Source: an uncultured Clostridia bacterium
Lineage (GTDB): Bacteria > Bacillota > Clostridia > Christensenellales > UBA1242
Assembly (NCBI GenBank): GCA_930971385.1
Contig: CAKNGB010000001.1
Location: 412,468-449,412 of the forward strand
DNA: 36,945 bases
Direction: 5' to 3'
The position numbers were made by a program, and so were the translations under genes. The notes beneath the pieces were generated by a model. It did no database searches, was not told where the DNA came from, and was given only the letters and a program-made list of their open reading frames with translations. Positions 1-7,651 of this stretch are shown in pieces; position 1 is the stretch's first letter; the number at the start of each line of letters is the position of its first letter.

Positions 1-622
1 AATCAACATAGGTGTCTGGAACAAGTTCGGTGTCAGCGGAAATTATGTTGTATCCTTTTTTTGCAAGCGCCTCGCTCATTTTGTTATGCTCGTTTGGCTC
101 AGTGATAACTTGCACAAGGTCCTCATCTTCAAAAACATCCACTGCACCTTCTTCAAGAGCATCCATCATAAGCGTGTCAACATCCTTAACATCGCTAACA
201 ACCACCACGCCCTTTCTCTTGAAGAGGTAAGAAACGCAGTTTGTTGAACCTAAACTTCCGCCGTGCTTGTCGAACGCGTGACGAACATCGCCTGCCGTTC
301 TATTCTTATTATCAGTCAAGCACTCCACAATAACAGCTGAGCCACCAACGCCATAGCCTTCATAAGTTATCGCCTCATAGTTCACCCCGCTAAGTTCACC
401 TGACGCTTTTTTAATTGAACGTTCAATGTTATCACTTGGCATATTGTTTTGTTTTGCTTTTGCAATAACATCGCGAAGTTTGCTGTTGGTGTTAGGGTCA
501 GCACCGCCCGCTTTCACACAAACAGCAATTTCACGCCCAATTTTTGTGAAAATTTTACCACGCGCAGCATCTGTTTTACCCTTACGCGCTTGAATGTTGT
601 GCCATTTTGAATGTCCTGACAT
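1..622 (-). CDS. yebC: YebC/PmpR family translation/transcription factor (3' end outside window)
   Basis: The reading frame starts at the ATG at 622 and is still open at the window edge, so about 207 residues of a protein that is usually near 240 are visible. The N-terminus [11 protein letters not shown] followed by a Lys/Arg-rich stretch ([12 protein letters not shown]) is the hallmark of YebC/TACO1 proteins. The later segment [19 protein letters not shown] and the end ELVPDTYVD also match the family. YebC proteins were first described as DNA-binding regulators and have more recently been linked to relief of ribosome stalling, so the cellular role here is inferred from the family only. An AGGAGGT ribosome binding site lies just upstream, 9 bp after the methyltransferase stop. 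The gene is therefore probably the last known member of the infC-rpmI-rplT run. Confidence 0.93.
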   Translation of the reverse strand, partial: MSGHSKWHNIQARKGKTDAARGKIFTKIGREIAVCVKAGGADPNTNSKLRDVIAKAKQNNMPSDNIERSIKKASGELSGVNYEAITYEGYGVGGSAVIVECLTDNKNRTAGDVRHAFDKHGGSLGSTNCVSYLFKRKGVVVVSDVKDVDTLMMDALEEGAVDVFEDEDLVQVITEPNEHNKMSEALAKKGYNIISADTELVPDTYVD

Positions 623-631
623 AATTACCTC

Positions 632-1360
632 CTATTTTAAATTATCTTTTGAAAGTTGATACATGATGATTGAACCGCTGACGCCAGCATTTAAACTTTC
701 AATCCCCTCACTCATGGGAATTTTAACTTTTTGATAGCAAATTTTTTCGATATCCTCACAAACGCCCTGCCCTTCGTTTCCAACAACAACACCAACTTTA
801 GAGTTTACTTTAAATGAGAAGATATTTTCGCCGTCCATGTCACAGCAAAGAAGTTTAAGGTTGTTAACTTTAGCAAACTTCAAAAACTCTTCTTTTTTCA
901 TGGAAAACACCTTAATATTAAAAACTGCGCCAACAGAACTTCGGATAAGTTTGGAATTTGTGACAGAAACACTGTCCACCAAAAACACGCTTTCAAACCC
1001 GCAAGCCTTAGCGGTTCTAATCAGCGTTCCAACATTTCCAGGGTCTTGAAGAGAGTCGACAACCAAAAAATTTTTTGTTGGCTTTTTCACAACATCTTGA
1101 TTGTGGTATGCAATGCATAACACATTCTGTGGTGTTTTGGTGTCGGATAACATCTCGATTGTTTTTGCGTCAACATGATAGGTTTTATAACCTAAATCAT
1201 CAAAAGGTAGAGTGCTTTCGCTCGTCAAAAAACATTCCACTTTAATGGAATTGTTTTTCACTGCATCCTTGATGATTTTGACATTATCTAAAAAAAGCAA
1301 AGACTTTTCTCGTTTTTGCTTTTTAAGGTTTAGTATAAAATTCTTTGTCGCCCTTTCCAT
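632..1360 (-). CDS. SpoU/TrmH-family 23S rRNA or tRNA 2'-O-ribose methyltransferase
   Basis: This 242-residue SPOUT methyltransferase transfers a methyl group from S-adenosylmethionine to a ribose 2'-OH in RNA. All three SpoU motifs are visible: motif 1 DPGNVGTLIRTAKACGF (residues 106-122), motif 2 VVGNEGQG (192-199) and motif 3 IPMSEGIESLNAGVSGS (214-230). The first 90 residues form the small RNA-binding substrate domain seen in RlmB/TrmH-type proteins. The start codon overlaps the rplT stop by one base (TAATG), so translation is probably coupled to L20. The exact target nucleotide cannot be read from sequence. The position beside rplT favours an rRNA target, but that is inference. Confidence 0.93.
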   Translation of the reverse strand: MERATKNFILNLKKQKREKSLLFLDNVKIIKDAVKNNSIKVECFLTSESTLPFDDLGYKTYHVDAKTIEMLSDTKTPQNVLCIAYHNQDVVKKPTKNFLVVDSLQDPGNVGTLIRTAKACGFESVFLVDSVSVTNSKLIRSSVGAVFNIKVFSMKKEEFLKFAKVNNLKLLCCDMDGENIFSFKVNSKVGVVVGNEGQGVCEDIEKICYQKVKIPMSEGIESLNAGVSGSIIMYQLSKDNLK

Positions 1361-1707
1361 TAAGCCTTCTTTGCAGTTTCAACAAGGTTAGCAAAAGCCT
1401 CTGGCTCTCTAACTGCCAAATCTGCAAGCACTTTACGGTTGAGCGCGATGTTTGCTTTTTTAAGACCAGCGATAAATCTGCTGTAAGAAATTCCGTTTGC
1501 GTGGCAACCAGCGTTAATTCTTGTGATCCACAATGCTCTGAAATCTCTCTTCTTTTGTTTTCTGCCGATGTAAGAATATTGACCAGATTTCATAACCTGT
1601 TCGCGAGCGGTTCTGTAGAGTTTGCTCTTAGCGCCAAAGTATCCCTTAGCAGATTTTAAAATTTTTCTACGCTTTTTAACAGCGTTCACGCCTCTTTTAA
1701 TTCTCAT
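1360..1707 (-). CDS. rplT: 50S ribosomal protein L20
   Basis: The protein has 115 residues, the normal length for bacterial L20. It begins [18 protein letters not shown] and contains the conserved [17 protein letters not shown] and [18 protein letters not shown] segments. L20 is an early-assembly large-subunit protein that binds 23S rRNA domain II. In Firmicutes it also represses its own operon through the infC leader, and such a leader is visible upstream here. It sits 9 bp downstream of rpmI with a clear AGGGGGA ribosome binding site, and its stop overlaps the start of the following methyltransferase by one base. Confidence 0.98.
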   Translation of the reverse strand: MRIKRGVNAVKKRRKILKSAKGYFGAKSKLYRTAREQVMKSGQYSYIGRKQKKRDFRALWITRINAGCHANGISYSRFIAGLKKANIALNRKVLADLAVREPEAFANLVETAKKA

Positions 1708-1716
1708 GTTTCCCCC

Positions 1717-1911
1717 TTACTTTACGAGAAGCTTCTTGATGTTGCTTTGATTTTTTCCAGCAATATAAGAACCTTTTCTAAGTTTTCTTTTACGACTTTT
1801 GCTTTTTGTTGTTAAGAAGTGACCTTTGTTTGGTCTTGCATACTTAACCTTTCCTGTTGCAGTGAGAGAGAAACGCTTTTTAACTCCACTGTGTGTTTTT
1901 TGTTTAGGCAT
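1717..1911 (-). CDS. rpmI: 50S ribosomal protein L35
   Basis: This small, very basic protein of 64 residues has the family signature MPKQKTHSGVKKRF at the N-terminus and RRK-type basic clusters (KSKSRKRKLRKG) in the middle. L35 is a structural protein of the large ribosomal subunit. The gene lies between infC (13 bp gap) and rplT (9 bp gap) in the standard infC-rpmI-rplT order. An AAAGGAG site precedes the ATG. Length and motifs fit the family and nothing odd is seen. Confidence 0.97.
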   Translation of the reverse strand: MPKQKTHSGVKKRFSLTATGKVKYARPNKGHFLTTKSKSRKRKLRKGSYIAGKNQSNIKKLLVK

Positions 1912-1924
1912 ACTAGTTCTCCTT

Positions 1925-2440
1925 TTATTTAGACTTTTTTGGATTGATTACAACAACCACATTTCGACCCATAATTTCTGGTTTTTTATCGATTGAACCA
2001 AACTCAGAGAGTGCTTCCACAAAGTTTTCAACCACTTCGACAGCATTTTTTGCATAGGCTTGCTCTCTGCCTTTCATTCTTAAAGAAACCTTAACCTTAT
2101 CGCCTTCCTGCAAAATTTTTTGTGCATTTTTAAGTTTGAAATTGATGTGATATTGGTCTATGCGCATACTGAGTTGAATTTCTTTAAGTTCCACAATTTT
2201 TTGATTTTTCTTGATTTCTTTTTCTTTCTTAATCGTGTCGAACTTATACTTTCCATAGTCCATGATTTTGCAGACAGCAGGATTGGAATTTCCGCTCATA
2301 AGAACAAGGTCAAGCCCTTCATTATCGGCAATTTGCCTTGCTTTTTCGATTGGCATAACGCCAAGTTGTTCACCATCCGTTCCAATTAAGCGAACTTCTT
2401 TTGCGGTGATTTGTTCATTGATTAACTGTTCCTTAAAAAT
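1925..2440 (-). CDS. infC: Translation initiation factor IF-3, AUU start
   Basis: IF-3 binds the 30S subunit, prevents premature joining of 50S and checks the start codon-initiator tRNA match. The protein reads FKEQLINEQITAKEVRLIG at the N-terminal domain, then a basic linker (KKEKEIKKNQK), then the C-terminal domain ending EIMGRNVVVVINPKK. I place the start at the ATT codon at 2438-2440, giving 171 residues. It lies 9 bases after an AAAGGAG site (2450-2456), and family homology begins exactly there. An upstream in-frame ATG (2489-2491) lies inside a terminator-like hairpin and would add 17 unconserved residues. AUU starts are known for infC in other bacteria, where IF-3 discriminates against its own start codon. 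It is the first gene of the infC-rpmI-rplT operon. Confidence 0.95.
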   Translation of the reverse strand: MFKEQLINEQITAKEVRLIGTDGEQLGVMPIEKARQIADNEGLDLVLMSGNSNPAVCKIMDYGKYKFDTIKKEKEIKKNQKIVELKEIQLSMRIDQYHINFKLKNAQKILQEGDKVKVSLRMKGREQAYAKNAVEVVENFVEALSEFGSIDKKPEIMGRNVVVVINPKKSK

Positions 2441-2582
2441 TGTCGTAATCTCCTTTAAAAAAATTTGGTAGAAGCATACTGCCCCCACCAAAAAAATAAA
2501 CGAACCAATTTAATTGTTTAAATTTTTTGACCAAGTAGAAACAAAATTCGACTGGTGAGAAGGGAACTTCTGCTTTCATACG
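2441..2582 (-). promoter_or_regulatory. infC leader, L20-type attenuator candidate
   Basis: The roughly 140-nt leader of the infC operon contains two competing structures. A terminator-like hairpin lies at 2464-2492, just before the infC ribosome binding site. Upstream, CTTCTCACC (2562 to 2554) can pair with the GGTGGGGG 5' arm of that terminator and so could act as antiterminator. A small GAAG-TTCC-CTTC hairpin (2559-2570) overlaps the same segment and could switch it off. Firmicutes infC leaders are known to be controlled by L20 through such attenuation. Assignment to that class here is by position and folding logic, not by a covariance-model search. Confidence 0.65.
2457..2492 (-). terminator. 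Intrinsic terminator/attenuator in infC leader
   Basis: On the minus strand, TTTGGTGGGGGC pairs with GCTTCTACCAAA (12 pairs, 3 of them G-U) around the loop AGTAT, followed directly by seven T residues. The next bases are the infC ribosome binding site. This is a textbook intrinsic terminator shape placed in a leader, so it is more likely an attenuator than the end of an upstream gene. Confidence 0.75.
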
Positions 2583-2588
2583 CCCATA

Positions 2589-2617
2589 ATTTTAGCACAC
2601 AAAAATTTCGTTGTCAA
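2589..2617 (-). promoter_or_regulatory. Promoter of the infC operon
   Basis: On the minus strand, a perfect -35 TTGACA (2612-2617) is followed after 17 bp by -10 TAAAAT (2589-2594). Transcription would start near 2582 and give a leader of about 140 nt before infC. Confidence 0.85.
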
Positions 2618-2636
2618 CTGTTTTACATAATTTTTT

Positions 2637-3194
2637 TTAATTTTTCTTAATTTTTTCTTCTTTCTTCTGTTTTTTTCTATGTTTAAATGGCGTAGTTTCT
2701 AAGTATGCACCAGTTAGAAGAGCAATTTTATCGCAATTTGTGATGGCATAACTTTTCATAATCGCCTTGCAGAAAATGGTAATTCCAGCAATTAAAGCGG
2801 AAACCAAGCAAGTGACAAGAAGATTAACATCGCCCTCTAAGTTCATGTTAACCACCAAACTCACACCGCCAGCGCCACTTAATATTCCACAAATGTCGCC
2901 CACCACATCTCCACCAAACGAAGAAACCTTGTCGGCATTTCGACACAGTGCCATTGCCATTTCATAGCCCTTTTCTTCTTTATATTTTTCCAATTTTTCT
3001 TCGCTTATTGTTGTGAAAGCCACGGCAATCATATCAAACACCACGCTGACAAAAATGAAAAACACAATCACAAAAATAGACATGAAAGAGGAAAGCGAAG
3101 GAAGTAAACTTTGCGACAACAAACTGAAAACTATGGAAAGCGAAATTGACAAAACAAAAACTTTAAGCGCCCACCTAAGCGACTTTTTATTCAT
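2637..3194 (-). CDS. Small multi-pass membrane protein of unknown function
   Basis: The protein has 185 residues with about four hydrophobic segments: residues 9-30, 35-60, 105-115 (weaker) and 120-145. A charged loop EEKLEKYKEEKGYEMAMALCRNADKVSSFGGDVVGDICGI lies in the middle, and the tail is very basic (KHRKKQKKEEKIKK). The loop pattern of ISEE..., NADKVS and DVVGDICGILSG resembles a short clostridial membrane-protein family that is sometimes named CorB-like. I recall that resemblance but cannot verify it, and no transport function should be assumed. It follows proS by 39 bp. No ribosome binding site is visible before the ATG, but a TATAAT lies five bases upstream, so a leaderless message is possible. 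No clear terminator follows. Confidence 0.7.
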   Translation of the reverse strand: MNKKSLRWALKVFVLSISLSIVFSLLSQSLLPSLSSFMSIFVIVFFIFVSVVFDMIAVAFTTISEEKLEKYKEEKGYEMAMALCRNADKVSSFGGDVVGDICGILSGAGGVSLVVNMNLEGDVNLLVTCLVSALIAGITIFCKAIMKSYAITNCDKIALLTGAYLETTPFKHRKKQKKEEKIKKN

Positions 3195-3233
3195 ATCATA
3201 TTATATTCGCCATCGTTTTAGTTTAGGACAAAT

Positions 3234-4955
3234 CTACTTTTCTATCTCGCTGATTTCGTCGTCGATTATCGCTTTAAGTTCACTGAGTAAGTCGGAAAGT
3301 GGAATGAAGTTTGTTTCTCCGCTCTCTCGCATGGTCACTTCTGCCACGCCTTGCGCCATGGTTTTTGGGCTTATAACAACCCTGATTGGCATACCCATAA
3401 GTTCGCTGTCGGTTAACTTCACGCCTGCAGAAACCTGCCTGTCATCATATAGAACTTCAATTCCAGCGTCAAGCATACGCTTATAAAGTTCGTCAGAAAC
3501 TGCCGAAACATTTTCGTCGTCCAGCCTAAGTGGACAGAAATGGACGTGCCAAGGTGCAACTGTCATTGGCCAAACAATGCCCTTTTCATCGCCTTTTTCT
3601 TCCACAATGCTGGCAATCGCCCTGCCAACGCCAATGCCATAACAACCCATGATTGGCTCCATCATCGAGCCGTCTGGCATACTGACTTTCATACCCATGG
3701 TTTTTGTGTATTTTGTGCCAAGTTGGAAGATGTTTCCAATTTCAATACCACGCGTAAGTGTCAATCTTTCGCCACAATTAACACAACAATCGCCCTCTTG
3801 AACAAGTGCAATATCATTAAAGACCACATCTTTTAAATCTCGAGAAGCGCTGACATTTTTTAGATGGTAATCTTCTTTATTTGCGCCTGTCACAAAGTTT
3901 TCCATATTGACTATTGAGGTATCGTAAACCACAATGGCATCCTCTGGCACAGTCAAATTCACACAGCCGATGTTCCCTGCCACCAAGCCGAATTTGTCGG
4001 TGTCAGCAGGCTTTATGTTGCTTCGACAAATTTTCATAAGTTTTTTCTCGTTAACATCATAAGTGCCACGGAGAAAAGCCACCACAAGTTTATCTTCATC
4101 TGTCACATAGCAAACCGCTTTAACGGTGTTTTCAGGGCTAATTTCAAGGAAATGGCAAACTTCGTCAATAGTCTTGGCGTTTCCAGTGAAAACCTCTTCA
4201 ATTTCGCCACCAATTTCAGTGCTAGATGCTGTCTTAACGCCACTTGCAACTTCCATATTCGCCTTATAGCCACACTTGTCGCACAGCACAAGCCTATCTT
4301 CTCCATTATCTGTCACAAGCATAAACTCGTCGGCGACCTTTCCACCCATAATGCCATTATCACTTTTAACAGATATGAAATTTTTAAGCCCGATGCGTTT
4401 GTAAATTCGGTTGTATGCGTCGAAAACTTTATTATAATAAACATCCAAATCTTCTTGTGAGGTATGAAAAGAATAGGCATCTTTCATCAAAAACTCTTTC
4501 ACACGGATAAGTCCGCCTCTTGGTCTTGCCTCATCGCGATATTTGGTTTGAATTTGATAAATCATGCATGGTAACTGCTCGTGGCTTTTCACGGTGTTCA
4601 TAACCATGTGAACGGCAGCCTCTTCATGCGTCATGCCAAGAAGCATATCATGCCCAGTTCTGTCTTTAAAGCGCAACAATTCCTCTTGAATGGAGTTATA
4701 TCTTCCTGAAAGTTCCCAAAGTTCTCGTGGCATAACAACAGGGAATAAAACTTCTTGCCCGCCCAATGCATCCATCTCTTCGCGAATAATTTTTTGCACT
4801 TTCTCGCTGACGCGTTGTGCTGGTGGAAGCATGGAAAAAATCCCTGCGCTGACCTGTTTGATGTAGCCTGCACGAAGCATAAGAATATGGCTTTTAAGCG
4901 TGGCACCGCTTGGCGTTTCTTTCAGTCTTTCGCCAACAAGATGACTTAGTTTCAT
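3234..4955 (-). CDS. proS: Prolyl-tRNA synthetase (bacterial type with editing domain)
   Basis: This class II synthetase charges tRNA-Pro. The 573-residue length is standard for the bacterial form with an insertion editing domain. Motif 2 is visible as YRDEARPRGGLIRVKEF, and motif 3 as GCYGIGVGRAIASIVEE. The segment between motifs 2 and 3, roughly residues 225-400, is the INS editing domain that hydrolyses Ala-tRNA-Pro. The C-terminal anticodon-binding domain begins near VAPWHVHFCPL. The ATG overlaps the xseB stop by four bases (ATGA) with an AGGAGG site inside xseB, which indicates translational coupling. No T-box is seen; the gene depends on the upstream nusB-xse promoter. Confidence 0.97.
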   Translation of the reverse strand: MKLSHLVGERLKETPSGATLKSHILMLRAGYIKQVSAGIFSMLPPAQRVSEKVQKIIREEMDALGGQEVLFPVVMPRELWELSGRYNSIQEELLRFKDRTGHDMLLGMTHEEAAVHMVMNTVKSHEQLPCMIYQIQTKYRDEARPRGGLIRVKEFLMKDAYSFHTSQEDLDVYYNKVFDAYNRIYKRIGLKNFISVKSDNGIMGGKVADEFMLVTDNGEDRLVLCDKCGYKANMEVASGVKTASSTEIGGEIEEVFTGNAKTIDEVCHFLEISPENTVKAVCYVTDEDKLVVAFLRGTYDVNEKKLMKICRSNIKPADTDKFGLVAGNIGCVNLTVPEDAIVVYDTSIVNMENFVTGANKEDYHLKNVSASRDLKDVVFNDIALVQEGDCCVNCGERLTLTRGIEIGNIFQLGTKYTKTMGMKVSMPDGSMMEPIMGCYGIGVGRAIASIVEEKGDEKGIVWPMTVAPWHVHFCPLRLDDENVSAVSDELYKRMLDAGIEVLYDDRQVSAGVKLTDSELMGMPIRVVISPKTMAQGVAEVTMRESGETNFIPLSDLLSELKAIIDDEISEIEK

Positions 4956-5158
4956 TGAATTTCCTCCTCGGTTATTTTGTCGAAATCTTTTTTTATTTCA
5001 AAAAGTTTTTTGCTGGTCTTACTTAATTCTTCCTGGCAAAACTTAGCAAGAACAGAAGCTCTTTCAAAAAGTTTTGTGCTTTCGGCAAGTGGAAGTTTTT
5101 CATTGTCAAGTTTGTTTGTGATTTCTTCTAATTCCTTAATTGCATCTTCGTAGTTCAT
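4952..5158 (-). CDS. xseB: Exodeoxyribonuclease VII small subunit
   Basis: The protein has 68 residues, normal for XseB, and begins MNYEDAIKELEEITNKLDNEKLPLAESTKLFERA. That matches the family's helical hairpin, where the conserved pattern is F E..L..LE.IV..LE...L.LE....FE.G. Several small subunits assemble on each XseA chain to form the ATP-independent single-strand exonuclease VII. The gene overlaps xseA upstream and proS downstream, each by ATGA, and an AAGGAG site precedes it. Coupled translation would help keep the small subunit in excess. Confidence 0.95.
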   Translation of the reverse strand: MNYEDAIKELEEITNKLDNEKLPLAESTKLFERASVLAKFCQEELSKTSKKLFEIKKDFDKITEEEIQ

Positions 5159-6348
5159 AAATTCTCCTTAAAATTTTTCTTTAAAACTTTGGCTTCAACT
5201 TCTCCATCAAAGAAATTTACGCTTAAACTTTCCTTTTCTGATATCTCTAAAACACTTTCAACGCTTTTCCCGTTCTGCTCCACTTTGGCATAGCCTCGCC
5301 TTAAAATTGCAAGCGGGTCAAGTTTTTGAAGCGTTAGCGACAATAGCTCTAAGCGATGTTTCTCAAAATCGGTTTGTTTTTCAAGTTGATAGGAAATTTT
5401 TTCACAAATTTCTTTCAAAACATCATATCTCTCAAAAACATAGTCCTCAATCTTATTTGTCAAATATCTCATATTATCTAAAAAATCTTCCACACGGTCG
5501 GAATATAAACTCATCATCTCGCGATTTAACTTCTTCACAAGAAAGATAAATGAAGAGCGTTCCTTTTCTGTGTCTTGCGTCAGAAGTTCCGCCGCCGCAC
5601 TTGGCGTTGGCGCACGCAAATCTGAAACAAAGTCGATTATGGTGAAATCGGTTTCATGACCAACTGCCGAAACGATTGGTTTAAGGCAGTTATATGTTGC
5701 CCTTGCCACAACTTCAGTGTTATATGCCGACAGATCTTCCATCGAACCACCACCGCGTGCAACAACCACAACATCAACCTTGTCATATGCGGAAAAGAAT
5801 TTAATTCCCTCAACAATTTCCTTCTCAGCGTCATTTCCTTGAACTTTGGTGGGATAAAGCACAATTTCAACTGCGGGATTTCTTCGCCATGCCACATTTT
5901 TAATATCTTGCAAAACTGCGCCCTCTTTTGATGTGACAACTCCGATTCTTTTAATAGATTTTGGAAGTGGTTTTTTATGCGCTATGTCGAAAAGTCTTTC
6001 TTTTTCCAATTTATTTTTAAGTTCCACAAATTTTTGATAAAGAATACCTTGTCCTGCTTTTTCAATTCGGCATGTTATGTAATTAAAGCGCCCACTTTTA
6101 GTGTAAAAATTTGGCCCGCCAGAAAGCACAACCATGTCGCCTTCTTTCACATCGCCAAAAACTGCACTATTAAAACAAACGCATGGAAGTGTGCTCTCCT
6201 CGTCTTTAAGCGAAAAATATACGGCATTTTTTGCCCTGGAAATGCCAAAAACTTCTCCAACAACATTCACGCTGTGGAGAAATTCTTCGTTGTTAAAAAT
6301 GTCTTTAACAATGTTATTAAATTTTGTCACACTTATCGTTGTTAACAT
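5155..6348 (-). CDS. xseA: Exodeoxyribonuclease VII large subunit
   Basis: The catalytic subunit of exonuclease VII has 397 residues. An N-terminal OB-fold occupies about residues 5-100 (VTKFNNIVKDIF, VVGEVFGISRAKNAVYFSLKDEES). The catalytic core carries the conserved VVVARGGGSMEDLSAYN and VSAVGHETDFTIIDFVSDLRAPTPSAAAEL segments, followed by a coiled-coil region of about 100 residues. The C-terminus DPLAILRRGYAKV is typical. It starts 5 bp after the nusB stop. No good ribosome binding site is seen, which suggests coupling to nusB translation. The enzyme degrades single-stranded DNA from both ends in repair. Confidence 0.96.
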   Translation of the reverse strand: MLTTISVTKFNNIVKDIFNNEEFLHSVNVVGEVFGISRAKNAVYFSLKDEESTLPCVCFNSAVFGDVKEGDMVVLSGGPNFYTKSGRFNYITCRIEKAGQGILYQKFVELKNKLEKERLFDIAHKKPLPKSIKRIGVVTSKEGAVLQDIKNVAWRRNPAVEIVLYPTKVQGNDAEKEIVEGIKFFSAYDKVDVVVVARGGGSMEDLSAYNTEVVARATYNCLKPIVSAVGHETDFTIIDFVSDLRAPTPSAAAELLTQDTEKERSSFIFLVKKLNREMMSLYSDRVEDFLDNMRYLTNKIEDYVFERYDVLKEICEKISYQLEKQTDFEKHRLELLSLTLQKLDPLAILRRGYAKVEQNGKSVESVLEISEKESLSVNFFDGEVEAKVLKKNFKENL

Positions 6349-6353
6349 ATGAT

Positions 6354-6734
6354 TTAACTCAGTATTGCAGACAGCAAGCCATTGATGAATTTACTACTAT
6401 CGTTAGTGGAATATTTTTTGGATATTTCCAGCGCCTCATTGATGGCAACTGGTTTTGGCGTGTCAAGAAACTCGATTTCAGTGAGTGCCATAAACACCAA
6501 AGCCAAGTCGATTTTATAAACCCTTGTGATGTCGAAGTTTTTTAAGTGAGTGGAAACATCATATTCAAGCTTTTCGCGATGAATTTGATAGGTGTCGAAA
6601 ATGAGTTTACAAAATTCTTTATCCGCGTCCTTTTTAAGAGGTTTAATAACTTCCAGTTGCGTTTCTTCTTCTGTGCCCTTAAAGAGAGTTTCAAAGATAA
6701 GTTTAAATGCGCACTCTCTTGCCTCTCTACGCAT
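6354..6734 (-). CDS. nusB: Transcription antitermination factor NusB
   Basis: NusB with NusE/S10 binds boxA RNA in rRNA operons and keeps RNA polymerase from terminating. The protein is all-helical, with MRREARECAFKLIFE at the N-terminus and the family segment FDITRVYKIDLALVFMALTEIEFLDTPKPVAINEALEISKKYS, ending NGLLSAIL. I chose the ATG at 6734 (126 residues) because family homology begins there and a GAGGTG site lies 4-5 bases before it. A longer in-frame start would add 14 unconserved residues from inside the preceding gene. The start overlaps the end of the Asp23-family gene by 8 bp. Confidence 0.93.
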   Translation of the reverse strand: MRREARECAFKLIFETLFKGTEEETQLEVIKPLKKDADKEFCKLIFDTYQIHREKLEYDVSTHLKNFDITRVYKIDLALVFMALTEIEFLDTPKPVAINEALEISKKYSTNDSSKFINGLLSAILS

Positions 6735-7098
6735 CTGCCACCTCTTTATCGCACTCAACATCAACAATATGAACATTGATTTTCATCGGTTTCAATGCCA
6801 CCATGGTTGCCAGCGAATTTCTAACATTCTCCTGCACGCGATAAGCAATATCGGGCACATTAAAGCCGATATAGATGTTGATGTAAACATCGATTGTTAA
6901 AGCGCCATTTTTCTCGAACTTAATTTCCACGCCGTCGTCATAGCGCTTTAACATCTTTTTAAAGAATGAGCGATGTTTATTGCAAACACTTTCCACACCA
7001 TTAATTTCTTTCGCTGCAAGATTGATGATGGAAACCAAAATGTTTCTGTCTAAGGTAATTTTACCCTTATTTTTCATATCTTCATTTTTAACTGCCAT
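6727..7098 (-). CDS. yqhY: Asp23/Gls24 family envelope stress protein (YqhY-like)
   Basis: The 123-residue protein matches the Asp23 (DUF322) family: ITLDRNILVSIINLAAKEINGVESV at the start, then alternating strands LTIDVYINIYIGFNVPDIAYRVQENVRNSLATMVALKPMKINVHIVDVE. Related YqhY in Bacillus sits in the same place beside nusB and has been connected with acetyl-CoA carboxylase regulation. That function is not shown by this sequence, and accB/accC are absent from the window. It has its own promoter in the 74-bp gap after spoIIIAH and a weak AAGGAAG site. It overlaps nusB by 8 bp and leads the nusB-xseA-xseB-proS run. Confidence 0.9.
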   Translation of the reverse strand: MAVKNEDMKNKGKITLDRNILVSIINLAAKEINGVESVCNKHRSFFKKMLKRYDDGVEIKFEKNGALTIDVYINIYIGFNVPDIAYRVQENVRNSLATMVALKPMKINVHIVDVECDKEVADA

Positions 7099-7120
7099 AA
7101 AAACTTCCTTTTACAGCACT

Positions 7121-7149
7121 ATTCTAGCACAAACAAATTTATTTTGCAA
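7121..7149 (-). promoter_or_regulatory. Promoter of the Asp23-nusB-xse-proS run
   Basis: On the minus strand, -35 TTGCAA (7144-7149) is followed after 17 bp by -10 TAGAAT (7121-7126). It lets the housekeeping genes be expressed independently of the spoIIIA genes just upstream. Confidence 0.75.
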
Positions 7150-7172
7150 ACTATTAAGCACAAATATTTTAA

Positions 7173-7640
7173 TTATTCGTAAGGATTGATAACAACATCT
7201 CTTGGTTCAACGGTTAATTGCACACAAACAATATCTTTGATGTTTTGCGCCTCGGTGTAAGTTAGTTCTGCGCTGTCCACAACAACATTAACAACTCCAT
7301 TATCATTAATAAACACAACGCAATCGTTATAGCCCTCTGCTTTAATAAGTCCTTCCACTGCAAGTTCCTCTTCCATTAACGCTAAGATGTCATTCTTTTC
7401 TTGTTTAGCATTTGCAATTTCTTCCTCTGTTGAGTTTGTGTCGCTTATAATTGCGTCAAGGTAAAGCATTTGTTGGTCGCGACTTGTTTCTCTTTCATTC
7501 CTATATGAAACAAAATAGGATGTTGTTGTGGTGGTTGTGGTTGGACTTATGCTGTTGTTTAAAACAATGTTCAAATAGCCTGTCACTCCAAGCAAAACCA
7601 CCATAACCGACAAAATGATAATTTTTGTTCTCTTCTTCAT
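7173..7640 (-). CDS. spoIIIAH: Stage III sporulation protein AH
   Basis: SpoIIIAH is the mother-cell partner of SpoIIQ and forms a ring of the channel linking mother cell and forespore. The 155-residue protein has an N-terminal membrane segment (residues 7-27), then an unusual seven-threonine run (residues 34-40), then the conserved soluble domain. The soluble domain reads EEIANAKQEKNDILALMEEELAVEGLIKAEGYNDCVVFINDNGVVNVVVDSAELTYTEAQNIKDIV, a YscJ/FliF-like ring-building fold. It is shorter than the Bacillus protein of about 218 residues, mainly in the linker. It is the last gene of the spoIIIA octet, 11 bp after spoIIIAG. Confidence 0.93.
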   Translation of the reverse strand: MKKRTKIIILSVMVVLLGVTGYLNIVLNNSISPTTTTTTTSYFVSYRNERETSRDQQMLYLDAIISDTNSTEEEIANAKQEKNDILALMEEELAVEGLIKAEGYNDCVVFINDNGVVNVVVDSAELTYTEAQNIKDIVCVQLTVEPRDVVINPYE

Positions 7641-7651
7641 AAAAACTCCTT

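Noticed and set aside
2438..2491. infC starting at the ATG at 2491
   Set aside because: The ATG lies within the terminator hairpin, lacks an SD, and adds 17 residues without family similarity. The ATT at 2440 with AAAGGAG at 9 bases is better.
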